Assembly: GCF_932294415.1 (NCBI RefSeq)
Contig: NC_065544.1
Span: forward strand, 37,814,310 to 37,878,309
Direction of reading: 5' to 3'
From: Quercus robur
Taxonomy: Eukaryota > Streptophyta > Magnoliopsida > Fagales > Fagaceae
DNA: 64,000 nt
Positions 46,921-58,296 of the stretch are shown here, in pieces (positions within the stretch are counted from its first letter, which is position 1; each line of letters begins with the position of its first letter). The notes beneath the pieces are model-generated. The model saw only the letters and a list, made by a program, of their open reading frames with translations. It made no database searches and was not told the origin of the DNA. The translations under genes and the position numbers were made by a program.

Positions 46921-47055
46921 GTGAATAGGTCATCTTTTATGAAAAAGAAAAAAAGAAAAAAGGATTTGGTAACGTGAATAGGTCATCTTTTATGAAAAAG
47001 GAAAAAAAGAAAAAAGCATTCGGTAACGTGAATAGGTCATCTTTTATGAAAAATA
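46921..47055. repeat. 53-54-bp minisatellite, 2.5 copies
   Basis: GTGAATAGGTCATCTTTTAT starts at 46921, 46974 and 47028. The units are nearly identical, with an A-rich GAAAAAG tract and (A/C)TTNGGTAAC at the end. Confidence 0.95.
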
Positions 47056-48364
47056 TCCTTTTAAGAAACCAATAGAGTAGGCATCCAGTGGCTCAGTATG
47101 TCTAACCAAATTTAGAAAGCTCATAACTTTGAAGGCCATGACGATAGCTTTGTGTTTGCTTGTCAATTAATCTTTATCTCACTGGTGAAATATTTTTTTA
47201 TTTCACGAGACACGTAACTTCAAAATCTACCACAATAGAAAAACCATGATACATGCATGGACTAAAAGGTTAAAAAAATGTACTGATGTTGAAAATTTTT
47301 TGGTCAGTGATTCCCCCTATATACCTATAAATCTATATTCCATTACTTAATGCGTGAGCAAACTTAAATAAATGAGATTAATGTCTTTGATCAGAGTGCT
47401 TGGTCAGAAATGTGTAACCCAAACTTCTTACATTTTAATCTAACCTTACTTACCCTTGAATTGCTAAAAATTAAAGAAATTAAGGTGTCTTGAGCCGTGC
47501 ACATAATCTTATTTAAGCATCAGTGCCCTTGATTTACGCTCTCATTTATCTTAAAAAAAAATCACCACACTCTTGAGTTTTGACTCTTAACCCTAACTAA
47601 AGGTAGCAGTTGAGCGATTAAGTAAAATTATATGTAGAGAAAAGTTAACGGATACCTTAAAAGAACTTTAAGAAATTTTTTATAGCAAAAAGAAAAATTA
47701 ACTAACTTTTTGGGCAGTTTTCTTTTATATATTTATCATAAAATTAGTATTAATTTTTTTTAAAAAAATAACCCATTAACAAATACTTTAAAAACACCAA
47801 TTAATCAAATCTAAAATATAATAAGTTTGAGCCAACCTAGAAATTAGAGAGTCAAATCTAAAGATAGGCCTTTTCAATAGGCCCAATTGAATCCACTAAA
47901 ATTAGGCCTTTTCAATAGGCAGAAAGACTATAGGTTCCAAGGTAATTTTATAACTCAGAAATAATTGGGCCGTTGCTATACTTTTTGGAAAAGCTGAGGT
48001 TAATGATTTTTTTTTTTTTTTTTTAACATGAATTTAAATCTTATTATATGATTTATGTCATTTTTGTGTCGGCTGAAAGTAACATCCTAGCTTAGGAGGA
48101 AGTATACTTTGTTTCGGGTGTGTGCTTCCTCCCACTCACAACTGAGTGGGTCCCACTAATTGTGAGAATGCATACACCCAAAATGTGGTGTATTTTTTCC
48201 CAGCATAACTAAGCATATCAATCATTCTTAGAACTTAAACATAGTTTAATCAAAATATTTTTAATATATATATGTGTGTATAAATGCCTTTAAAAAAAAT
48301 TTGGTGGCTTAGGGAATATGTTCTCCATTTTTACAGTAAATCAACAAAATATTATAGTTTTTAT
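47056..48364. other. Intergenic, no gene seen
   Basis: AT-rich. Short repeated string AATTAGGCCTTTTCAATAGG-like near 47868 and 47902. No coding potential recognised. Confidence 0.5.
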
Positions 48365-48540
48365 GTTGATGAGAATTTCAAACTTGATGTAACATAGCTT
48401 TCCCCAAGGAATAATTTGCTCATCTCCATTGAATCTAGCTTGTGCGGCTATTGTATGTCGTTGAGAATTTCAAACTTGATGCAACATACCTTTCCCCCAA
48501 GGAATAATGTGCTTATCACCATTGAATTTAGCTTGTGCGG
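48365..48540. repeat. ~95-bp tandem duplication
   Basis: Copies at 48365-48459 and 48460-48540 share GAGAATTTCAAACTTGATG, CCCAAGGAATAAT and TAGCTTGTGCGG. The second lacks the last 15 or so bases. Confidence 0.9.
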
Positions 48541-49942
48541 ATTCTTTTAAAATTAAAATTAAAAAAGGCTTGTTCGGGTATGGCATGTCTTATTGTTTAT
48601 CAAATTAGTTTCTTATGGAGTATTAATAATTTAATAACATTCACAATTCCCATTAAAAAAAAACCATTCACAATATTTTTGTTTTTGAGTTTTATATGTT
48701 CCACTCTTGATTATGTGAGCATCAGTTTGAAGGCTCTCCACTCTCCAAGCAAGCAAACCCATTTGATTACGTCACTATTTCCACTAGGGATTTTAGTTTT
48801 TATTAAATTTGAAAAGGGCTTTCAAAAGTAATACAGATAACTTTTATTTTATTTTATTAGTTTTATTAATGCTGAAAACTAACACTGGATATACAATTTT
48901 CATATCTACTATATATGATGAGAATAAACATGAAATTGTCACAAACCAACTACCGCAGTTCACTTGTCTGCTACACCAATAATTAATTAAAGGTACAAAG
49001 TATTTCTCCAAATTATGTTGAATTAATTACACTATTCTTGTAAATTAAATTTCATGATTTATTAAATTATTTAAATTAGTCATATGACTATTAAGTATGA
49101 TGTATGTGAAAAGCCACAAGAAACTAAACATGCTTCAAGAGATGATAGCCCATAATTCAAAAAGGAGTTCCTGAACCCACAAGGAAAACTTTAGGACTAC
49201 CAATGGCATTCCTAAGACAACTAAGAGATACTAAAAACTCTATTTCGTGTTAGGCACAAAATTAAGCTAGAAAATATGGAAAAGTAAAAAAACCCAAAAT
49301 TTTGCAAAATTGAGAATATTACAAAATCACAACTTATGGTCTCTTAGGGATGTCCATTATAGACGAGAAATTATTCTGATTTAATTGAAAGTTTTAACAA
49401 GAAGGAAAATAACCATAAGTAGCAAAAATGACTAATTATAGGCCTAAAAAAAGAAATGTGCGTGAAGAAGCAACATAGGTCATTGCCAAAGGGCAATGAA
49501 TTCTAAAGCTCACAACAAATCTCTTTAACTCACCAAATTTCATGTAGTTTCCGTTATTAGCTCTAATGATTTCTACACTTCTTATGTATTAATTCATGAC
49601 AGTCTCTCAATTCAAAGAAAGTCTGTATTGTTCGTTCTACATCAAAGTAGGTTATATGACTAAAAGTACATGCATATATTTTTTTAAGTTGCATTGCTGT
49701 GGGTTGGAGAAAATTTCCTCTACATTAGCTCGGAAGAAATCTGTGTCTTGGATTCATGCACCGTCTGGATGGTAGGACAGCACCAATGATCTAAAGTAGG
49801 TCATGCTACACAAGTCATGTTATTGCACATAATGATCATAGTATATAAACTTAAAAATTCACCACGAACTGTAATAATCTCCTTCTGATTCTTATGATAT
49901 TCACCAGTTACTTTCACTGTTCTGGTTGACCATTATTTATAT
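48541..49942. other. Intergenic, no gene seen
   Basis: AT-rich. The open frame 48535-48831 is hydrophobic by composition only and has no recognisable domain. Confidence 0.5.
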
Positions 49943-49974
49943 TTAGAATTTTGTAAGAGAAGAAAAGTAAGGGG

Positions 49975-50105
49975 AACTGAGATTATAGTCATCATGTGTT
50001 TCCTTAGATGCTTTTGAAGTGAAAACCACTATCATTTCCGCAAAGAACTTATTTTGGCCATTTGGTGATGAAAAATGGCCTTCAATTATGATAAAGCAAC
50101 AAACA
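49975..50105 (-). pseudogene. Partial copy of PLC-X gene exon 5, broken
   Basis: On the minus strand IIIEGHFSSPNGQNK aligns with [15 protein letters not shown] of the gene at 53252-57173, and [10 protein letters not shown] with [10 protein letters not shown]. About 25-28 nucleotides around TTTTCACTTCAAAAGCATCT are identical. The roughly 100 bases between these two parts in the real exon are reduced to a short unrelated stretch, and the copy loses similarity after SKASKE. Other exons were not found nearby, so this is a fragment on the same strand as the gene. Confidence 0.75.
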
Positions 50106-50334
50106 GGAAATAAATTAATTGAAAATAAAGACAAATTCAAAATGGCATACTGAGAATATTTTTTCTTAGTAAGAAATTAATGAACTTAAAGATCTATCTG
50201 AATTCAACTCCATTTGTGAGCCCAAGGCTTAGGGTCCCTTTTATTTATAGATTTCTGAACTCATAAATCAGTTTTGGTAAATGGATTCATCAAGAAATTT
50301 ATCGGTACTGAAACAAGTCATTCATTGGAATAAT

Positions 50335-50338
<4 letters not shown>

Positions 50339-50376
<38 letters not shown>
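50339..50376. repeat. (CT)19 microsatellite
   Basis: Uninterrupted CT run in intergenic DNA. Confidence 0.95.
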
Positions 50377-50380
<4 letters not shown>

Positions 50381-51165
50381 GTTGCCCTGGCCTTAATGTA
50401 ACATATCACGCATTAATAACCCTACAACACCATTCTGTAAAAATGACCTTAGGTAGTCATGACACCCACAAACTCACAACTAGATAAGTCTCCCATCAGT
50501 AGCCAATATTCTTCCAAGTGAAGTCCTTAATTTCTGGTTCTCTCATCATTGATAGTCCCATATTTATATTATATATATATATGGACTTTGTTATCCTTTC
50601 TAATCATGAACCATTAAGCCTTAGTGAAACTTGCGTATGGACTGCACCACTGAGTTGAATTATACAGAGTGCACTAGTTCACTGGCGGCAAAAAGTCAAC
50701 ACAACATTAAAGCCATCGAGTAGCCTGACTCCTTAGCAAGTAGGTCTATCATATAGAGTAGTACCCTAGGAATTAAAGCCATCCTCACTCTGCTTAAATA
50801 CCATGAAAAAGTTATAAAGTCAAATGCCTTCATTGGGTCATTACATAATGTTGATTTCAATATTTAACAAGTTGAGTGTTACAAGACGTGCAGATGGAGA
50901 GGGGTTGATTGGTTGAAGAAGGAAAGGATCCCCTCCAATAGAATCTTTGGATGCTATCTTATTTTTAGTCAAATGTGGTGATACTTATTTTATTTTTAAG
51001 TGCTACACGTATTATATCTATATAAGAATTTGAGAGAATTGGAAAATTTAATAAGAGAAGATCTACATATATAGAGCGAACCTTTTATAGAGTCCTAAAG
51101 TCCTAATCCTAATTTGTGGCAGCTAAGATCTAGGACCAGGAGCATGTAAGTTGTACTGAATTAGA
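50377..51165. other. Intergenic, no gene seen
   Basis: No open frame with recognisable protein features. A short (AT)n tract lies near 50567-50582. Confidence 0.5.
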
Positions 51166-51300
51166 TGCTGTTTGGTATATCATTTTAAACACATGTTTTC
51201 AATTTTTAAATAACATTACATGCATTTCTATACACTTTTTCACCTACACTTATTTCCAAAAAAACTGAAAACTATTGTTTAAACACACATACCAAACGGA
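51166..51300. mobile_element. 135-bp MITE (hAT-like ends)
   Basis: Inverted ends CTGTTTGGTATATCATTTTA and TAAACACACATACCAAACGG; the arms can be followed inwards through AACACATGTTTTCA and TGCATTTCTATACAC. A related end lies inside the MULE near 5900. No clear target duplication. Confidence 0.65.
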
Positions 51301-52452
51301 ACTCTTTGAAGCTTGCTTTTGCATTATGAGTTGTTGACCTCTTATCATGAATGTGTAAGGGTTGGGTCCAGCATTCTTGTGCATTGGATCCACCGTGATA
51401 TAGACACGTGACAATTATTTGACATGTGTCAAAATCTCAACAGGTTCAGTGCATTAAAACACTAAACCCAAGCCAATTTTGTCATGAATAACATGATTTA
51501 AATTAAATGAATATCCTTTCATGTAATCAAAACTTTCAAATTAATGAGGATAAAAAAACTCATTAAAAAAAAAAAATCACACATTAAAGTGAACATAACT
51601 AATTCATTGAATACCAAGAAGCAAGAGCCTCACTTATAAGAAGAATTAGGTTTCAAATCTCCCCTCTTTATTTGTTAAACCCCCCTCCCCCCCCCCCCTA
51701 AAAAAAAAAAGCTCAATGAAAAAAAATGAAGGAATGTGATACACAAACCTCTAAAGTCTAAACTAGGATTAATCGATTGGATTAGAAATATTGCTCTACA
51801 TTTCGGCTTGTGAAACACTTCACACAATGCAAGCCTGAGTTGCAATCAATCTCTTAAGCATGTTTCTCCAACTTGCTAAAGATTGAAATCAACTATAAAG
51901 TCTTATCAAAAAATGGCCAAAACTACATGCTGGTTATGAATTCTCAACATGAATTTCTCTTTACTGTTATATCGTATTCAAAATTATATCATATGTTACA
52001 TTCTTACTTAATATCATTTTTTAGTATTCTTAGTAATAGTGCTATTTTAGGATGTTTCTCAAAAAAAGAAAAAAAAAAAAGAAAAAAAAGAAAAGAAAAA
52101 AGAAGAAGCTATTTTAGGTCTTTCTCTACCTATTTTTGTTCTCTCAACTTAAATCAAATTACTCCCTTTAAGTGCATTAATCATTCTCTCTTGTAGATAA
52201 CCAATCCATCTCAAGTGATTCTCTCAAACTCAAAAGCGATGGGAGTTCCTTGCCTGGGAATAGGATGATCATATATCTAATTACAAGCCATACTTCGTAA
52301 CTCTAGATTGAGTTCTCAAATACCTTAGCCCTAGATTGAGTTCTCAAATACCATTCTTCTTTTTTAGTAAGATAGTAAGATGGCTTCTGTCCACCAACTT
52401 AGATTAATCCATCACAAAACAGGCTGCCCAACTTAATTAGACATGATGATTC
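51301..52452. other. Intergenic, no gene seen
   Basis: Includes a C-rich run near 51680-51699 and an A-rich tract near 52065-52105. No gene recognised. Confidence 0.5.
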
Positions 52453-53251
52453 TTTAATTTATTATGACAAGCATGTAATACCAATCGAAACTAATCCTAA
52501 ATATAAGTTACTTTCTAATTTGAAAGACGATCTTAAAAGCAAACAGAAAATAATGCTTCAAAATGAACAATCACATTTCAAAATGACATGAAGAAAAGGC
52601 CACCGAAACTCTCCGAGACCACCACAGTTGAACTGGTCTGTGTGAAAGCGTCCAATTTGACAAACCTGTTATAACAAATAATGAATTTTTTTTTTCTTCT
52701 CTTAATTAGTGATTAAGAGTGACATTAAAATGTATAATAAATGGGTTTTTTTTTTTTTTGAAGAGTATAATAAATGGGTTATCTTAGTCTCGGTTAGTTT
52801 CCTTTTCTTTTCCATGAAATTAATGCAGAAAAATATCACAGGAAATAGTAATACATCTATATTTAGTAGTACATCTTTAATTTATTATGAAAAGCATGTA
52901 ATACCAATCGAAACTAATCCTAAATATAAGTCACTTTCTAATTTGAAAGACGATCTTAAAAGCAAACAGAAAATAATGCTTCAAAATGAACAATCACATT
53001 TCAAAATGACATGAAGAAAAGGCCACCAAAACTCTCCGAGACCACCACAGTTGAACTGGTCAGTGTGAAAGCGTCCAATTTGACAAACCTGTTATAACAA
53101 ATAATGAATTTTTTCTTCTTCTCTTAATTAGTGATTAAGAGTGACATTAAAATGTATAATAAATGGGTTATCTTAGTCTCGGTTAGTTTCCTTTTCTTTT
53201 CCATGAAATTAATGCAGAAAAATATCACAGGAAATAGTAGTACATCTATAT
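52453..53251. repeat. ~400-bp tandem duplication beside the PLC-X gene
   Basis: Copy 1 (52453-52875) and copy 2 (52876-53251) match almost base for base: TTTAATTTATTATGA, GAAACTAATCCTAAATATAA, AAAGACGATCTTAAAAGCAA, ACAAACCTGTTATAACAAAT and ACAGGAAATAGTA. Copy 1 is longer because of a local T run and a repeated GTATAATAAATGGGTT. Copy 2 runs up to the stop codon of the minus-strand gene, so the gene's 3' untranslated region is what was duplicated. Confidence 0.93.
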
Positions 53252-56200
53252 TCACAATGACAAGAACAGGGCTGAAAAAGCAGTCCCTAACAGCCACCGC
53301 AATTGAAGTGGCTTGGTATTTACATAACCAAAGCCAGAGTCATGTGCTACTGCTGCAGGTCTAGCCGCTGGGGCAACTTTTGCCTCAGGAATGTCACATA
53401 CTCCAAATGTCACATTTGCCTGCATGTATAATCAAATTTTTATAAGTTAAAATAGAAATTTATCATAGCCTTCCATTTTAGTAATCTCCTATTAAGTTGT
53501 GACATTTTATCTTTATTAGTTCTTTTCCTAGTCAAACATTATCTTCAAGCATGTTGATGATTTCTATACTAAGACAATCATAAGAGAATTTGAAAAGAAT
53601 TGGAACTAAAAGTAGGCCGTGCCAGGCAAACCTTGCAATTGGCAATATTTCCACACCCACAAACTAAGTGGCCATTTGCCACATCCGTTGCTTCTGGTGC
53701 ACCACCACCATCACTCCTCTGAAATATTCATATACAAATGAATTACACTTAATTTTATCTATTTGCTTTATTAGCAAGTTGATTTTAAACATAGTATCCA
53801 TATGCCATACCTTGTAAAAATCAACAGTAATGAAGTTGGGCCATCGTTTACCGGCCGCTGCATAGCAGGTGTTCACCATGCTAAGCAATGGAGCTGAATT
53901 ATCCTTACAAGCTTGAGTTACATCTGGCAAATCTCGGAAAAAGTTCACTAGGATCAAAGACCTTGATGTTGAGTTCATGGGAGGTGATTCTGCCCGATTA
54001 GGACATGAACCAGCTATCATTCCACCTTTCCCATCTGTAGTTTCAAACCTCAATAGAATTAGTTCTCATAATTGAAATTGTGCATAACTTAGATACAGTT
54101 TCTTATATGTTGTACTTTAGATTCCCCAATTAAATATAAACACATGAATGCATTGAAATTAATTGTTCTCCAAAAAATGACATCGTTTACGCTACATTCC
54201 TCAATACAGTCATGTTTTGAATTTAATTAGCACACCTAAGGCACTATACCTAAATTTGAACTTAGATGTCCTCAGCCAATTAAAGTCATAGAGGAAGAGA
54301 ATATATACAACTCACATTGGTTTTCTACCACATATCTCCACTCGTAGGCAATCCCTTCAGAAGCCTCCTTAGATGCTTTTGAAGTGAAAACCAACAAACG
54401 CTGATTTTTCTGGACCATATCATCTACTGTTGGCCAATCTCTACCATTTTGTGGCATTTGAGATACAGGAAACCAGTATTTCCTCAGGCCAGCAGCATCA
54501 AACACCTTAGTCAGGCCCTTTGGTGATGTAACATAGTCTTCAATGAAAATGGTGACAATCTCTGATGGGTTTGCATCAAGAAAACTTTGGATCTCTTTGA
54601 GAACATTGATGGCAGGTTGCTGGTGAATCAGTTGTCAGATTAACTATGTGTTTAAGAAGACTATATATGCAACTCTAAAGGATAAAACTTAAGAAATTTC
54701 TGGAAATGGTCCTCAAGTCATGTGGTTCCCAGGCACCAATTCAAGCAAACTTACAAAAGCTGTGTAGTTGTAGCACTGGCCACCAAAGGAGTGACATAGC
54801 CAAATGTCATTGTTGAAGTCATACATATCAAGCATCAACCCTCTAATACCATCCTGCAAGAGAAAATAACTTCTAACAAAGGCTTATCAAACTAAACTTC
54901 AATTAAAAAAAAAAAGCAAGAAATTACAGACTACTTCTCTTTGATTTAGAAAGGCTTAGGTCAAGTTTTTAAAATTCCTGAAAAGACCCATTCTAAAAAA
55001 AAAAGAAATCAGAAAATAGTAGAAAATTGCAAATGACTAATCATACTATATCACAATCATACAAAATTACCTCCAAAAAGGAACCAAAAGAGAGAACATC
55101 AGGGGCACACTATTGAGTACCCACTGAAGTTTTCTTGGTTATAAAATAATTTGAAGTCTCAATGCATATCTAAATCTTGTAATCACTTTAGTCAAAATAA
55201 TTAACCCAGAAATAATGTTCTTTGTATTTTGAAACCTCAAATCTTACATCAATTGGTGCAGCATAGTTGCGCAGAAAGTACTCAACGGTGTTGAGCAGAA
55301 ATGATTACATCCCTCGGATTGAATAATTAGTGTGCAATTGTGCTCTGGCAATAGATAATCAAATTCCTTTTCTCCACTAGGTTAAATTTTCATTATTGGC
55401 AACTAAATTATTCCCTAGTGGATGTGGTCTATAATTTTTTTTTTTTTTGGGTCAAAGAAGTGATCGTTATACTTAATAAACTAGGCAGGCATTAGGTATG
55501 CTTTGGAATCAAAAGGAATAATTCCACTTATTATAAATTATATGGACAGAACATAAACATTAGGTATGCTTTGGAATCAAAAGGAATAATTCCACCTTTT
55601 TTTTTTTTTTTTTTTCTCTGGTAACAGAACACCAGTATTTAACATTTTCTAAAGGCTAGACCATTCTTGGACAAAAAATTTGTGGATGCTTCCTTCAGCA
55701 ATACTTTACCACCATTGATAGAAAAACAAGCTGTAGAGCTTTTCTTTGTATGAATAAAAGACAAGATTATTCTCGTGGTTCAACTAGAAAGACGGAAGCT
55801 GATGATTCATCAAAGTCTATCACACCTAATGCACTATGAATGTCATGTTATTCTACACAAGTAGGTAAAAGGTTTTCCACCGTCATAATTGTCACATGCT
55901 TTTTCCACTAAGCAAAATTGGACCTTTTTATATGAACAAGTTCAAGTTTTTCCTTACAAAATTTCTTTTTGGATGATTAAAAGTGCTTTTGGGGTTCTTT
56001 CATAGATCATAGTAAACAAAAACTTAAAAAACTAAAATTAGTGACATTCCATGTGTCAAACAAATCTTGTTGTCCTAACTGAGTAGGTAAAAAGAAGAAA
56101 GCTAACCCTGACAAACCTCATAACTAGTTATTCAATTCATATTAAAAATCCAACTATGCCTTTAGTTGATGAATTAATTATTCTAATAAATATAAATCCA

Positions 56201-57173
56201 ACTACTATAGTTCAATTGAAAGAATATATTCCCACATGCAACACATTTCCTAGAACCCCACACACATTCAAACACAAATCCTGACCTTTCAGTTCCCTCA
56301 GTTTCACACTCAGGTTGCTCAAATAAATAAAAAAAGTTTCACACTCAGAGAAAAAGACATTTCCTTTTCTTAAAGAATAAGTAAAGGAAAATCACACATT
56401 TACATCAGGGGACATTTTGGTCTTTCAACCATACTAAAACCTTAACATTTCCGGCAACTAAAATCCAACACACTGAGACAACCGACAACTACCCACCGCC
56501 ACCGCCAAAAGAGCTGTCTTTGTTAAATGAAAATAAGGCTGCATTTTCTTTTCTTTTTCCTCAAATTTTCCCGAGAAACAAACAGAATGAATAAGAGAAA
56601 AAGAAATAGAAAGTGACATACATTGAGCTGACTTGTAATAGAGTCTTGCTGGTTTGTAGGAGCAAGGATTACAGAGCCTGTAGCTGACTTCTGTCCCAGC
56701 CTAGCAAACGAGTTGTGTGTTGTCAGCCATGAATACTGATTAAATGGTAACCCTTTCACCTAATCAAAATGTTCACTTTCACATTCAAATCGCACAAACA
56801 AAGTCCAAAACACAAAAAGAAAAGCAAAATTACAAATGGGGTAAAACGTATATATTGTATGGACCTTAGAAGTGGGACTAATAGGTTGGATCCGAGTACA
56901 TCTTGGTCGAACATTGCCGTTTGTTACACAAGTCTCGCAGTGCAACCCAGAGCCACAGTTACTGTCTGATACGCATGTCTGTCCCTCCTGTTTAAAATGA
57001 AAAAATAGTAATAATATATAAAACAAGAGAATTTAAAGAAATACTCATCACTTTTTATCAGTGGATGAATAGAATACCTTGAGAGCAGTAGAGCAACCAA
57101 AGAGAAGAGCAATTAAGGTAAAGAGAGTGGTATAGATAATGGACTTCTGCAAGAGAAAACAGAGTTTAGACAT
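53252..57173 (-). CDS. PI-PLC X-domain protein, secreted (At5g67130 type)
   Basis: Eight minus-strand exons (57078-57173, 56865-56987, 56622-56759, 54755-54853, 54316-54619, 53811-54034, 53632-53718, 53252-53419), all GT-AG and in frame, give 412 residues. A signal peptide (about 1-32, core [16 protein letters not shown]) is followed by a Cys-rich segment (33-73). The PLC-X-like domain has WLTTHNSFA (His88) and [10 protein letters not shown] (His140), the two catalytic-type histidines of bacterial-like PI-PLCs, then [18 protein letters not shown] and FTSKASKE. The tail is hydrophobic ([15 protein letters not shown], 398-412), which suggests a GPI anchor. Family members are extracellular or membrane-anchored; the substrate in plants is not settled. 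Intron 3 is long (1.77 kb) and carries repeats. The leader has an upstream ORF, and the 3' flank is tandemly duplicated. Confidence 0.92.
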
Positions 57174-57183
57174 GCTCTTAGAT

Positions 57184-57243
57184 TTATAAGGGAGCAAGAA
57201 ACAGAGAAGCATGAAGAAGAAGAAGAAGAATGTTTGCCTTCAT
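57184..57243 (-). other. Upstream ORF in the PLC-X leader
   Basis: An ATG 70 bases before the main start opens a 19-codon frame rich in leucine (MKANILLLL...) that stops 10 bases before the main ATG. If the leader includes it, it could reduce translation of the main frame. It is alternatively a chance frame upstream of the transcription start. Confidence 0.45.
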
Positions 57244-58094
57244 TTGCTTTGGTTTTGGATTTTTTTTGGTGTGAGACAGAGATATGTGGTGTGGGAAACT
57301 AATGGGAATGTCTCAGTCTCTACATAGACTCTTGGATTTTAGCAATAGTAGGAGTATTTATTACGATTCAAGAGGAAATGAGGTAGAAGAAGACGTGTGT
57401 GATTAGGAGACTCTTGGGTAGTGAAGTAATAAAAGATGCAGGTTTTTTATTTTTTTTAATATGATATAGAATTTCTGCTCTCGCAAGATGTAACTGTATA
57501 TGTAAATGAAAACTCTCTTTGAAGACTTACGTTTCAGCTCTAATCCTTTACCTTTCATAATAAGTACTTATATTTATGGAGTGACTATTATATTAAAGAT
57601 TACCAATGGTGATGCAAATCTTTTTTTATGTGCAGTTAATACGTATTAAATTGTTAATACTCAATGCCGTGACTATCCACTGTTAACCAAGGGAATAGTG
57701 CCCATATTAAGGAGAATATTTTGTTTTTATAATTGAAATCATTAAATAGATACATTTCTTTTTTCTTTTTCTTTTTTTTACGAGCCCTTCTTGTTCTTCA
57801 CGGGTTAAATCTCTTTGTTTTTATAATTTATTTTTCTAATAATTCAAAATAAGATATATCTCTTTTTTTCTTCTTTTATTGGTTTTTTTTTTTTTTTGGG
57901 GCATTATAGACGTAAAATAATAAGGTCAGTGGGTCACAATAACTTGTTCAATCCCCATCAACTAATAACTATTGTCAACAATTATTTGTCCCAATCCCAA
58001 CTATTATTGTCACGTTCAGTTTAAAGGAACGCGTTGAGAGCTGACACTATATATATCTGTATGTACTGCACCACCCAAAGATGCCCTTTTATTG
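57244..58094. other. PLC-X promoter side and intergenic DNA
   Basis: A weak TATA-like ATAAATA on the minus strand lies near 57355, about 180 bp before the start codon. The remainder is AT-rich with T runs and no gene. Confidence 0.4.
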
Positions 58095-58265
58095 CTTGTT
58101 CTGTAATGCCATGATTTAAAGGCAACTAGCCTACTATAAATTACTAGAGCGGTCGGATTCTGATGCTAGGCAGTAATGAAAGCGTAAGGAAAGAGTCTAA
58201 TAAGCATTATTTGTATGTTCTCGTCAGTTCAGCTGGGTAGAAATATGGAGTTAAATGATTAAATT

Positions 58266-58296
<31 letters not shown>

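Noticed and set aside
46921..47055. Regular repeat resembling a CRISPR array
   Set aside because: Units are contiguous minisatellite copies with no unique spacers, in a plant genome.
48535..48831. 98-codon plus-strand frame with hydrophobic stretches
   Set aside because: Hydrophobicity follows from T-rich codons. It starts inside a tandem duplication and has no signal or domain.
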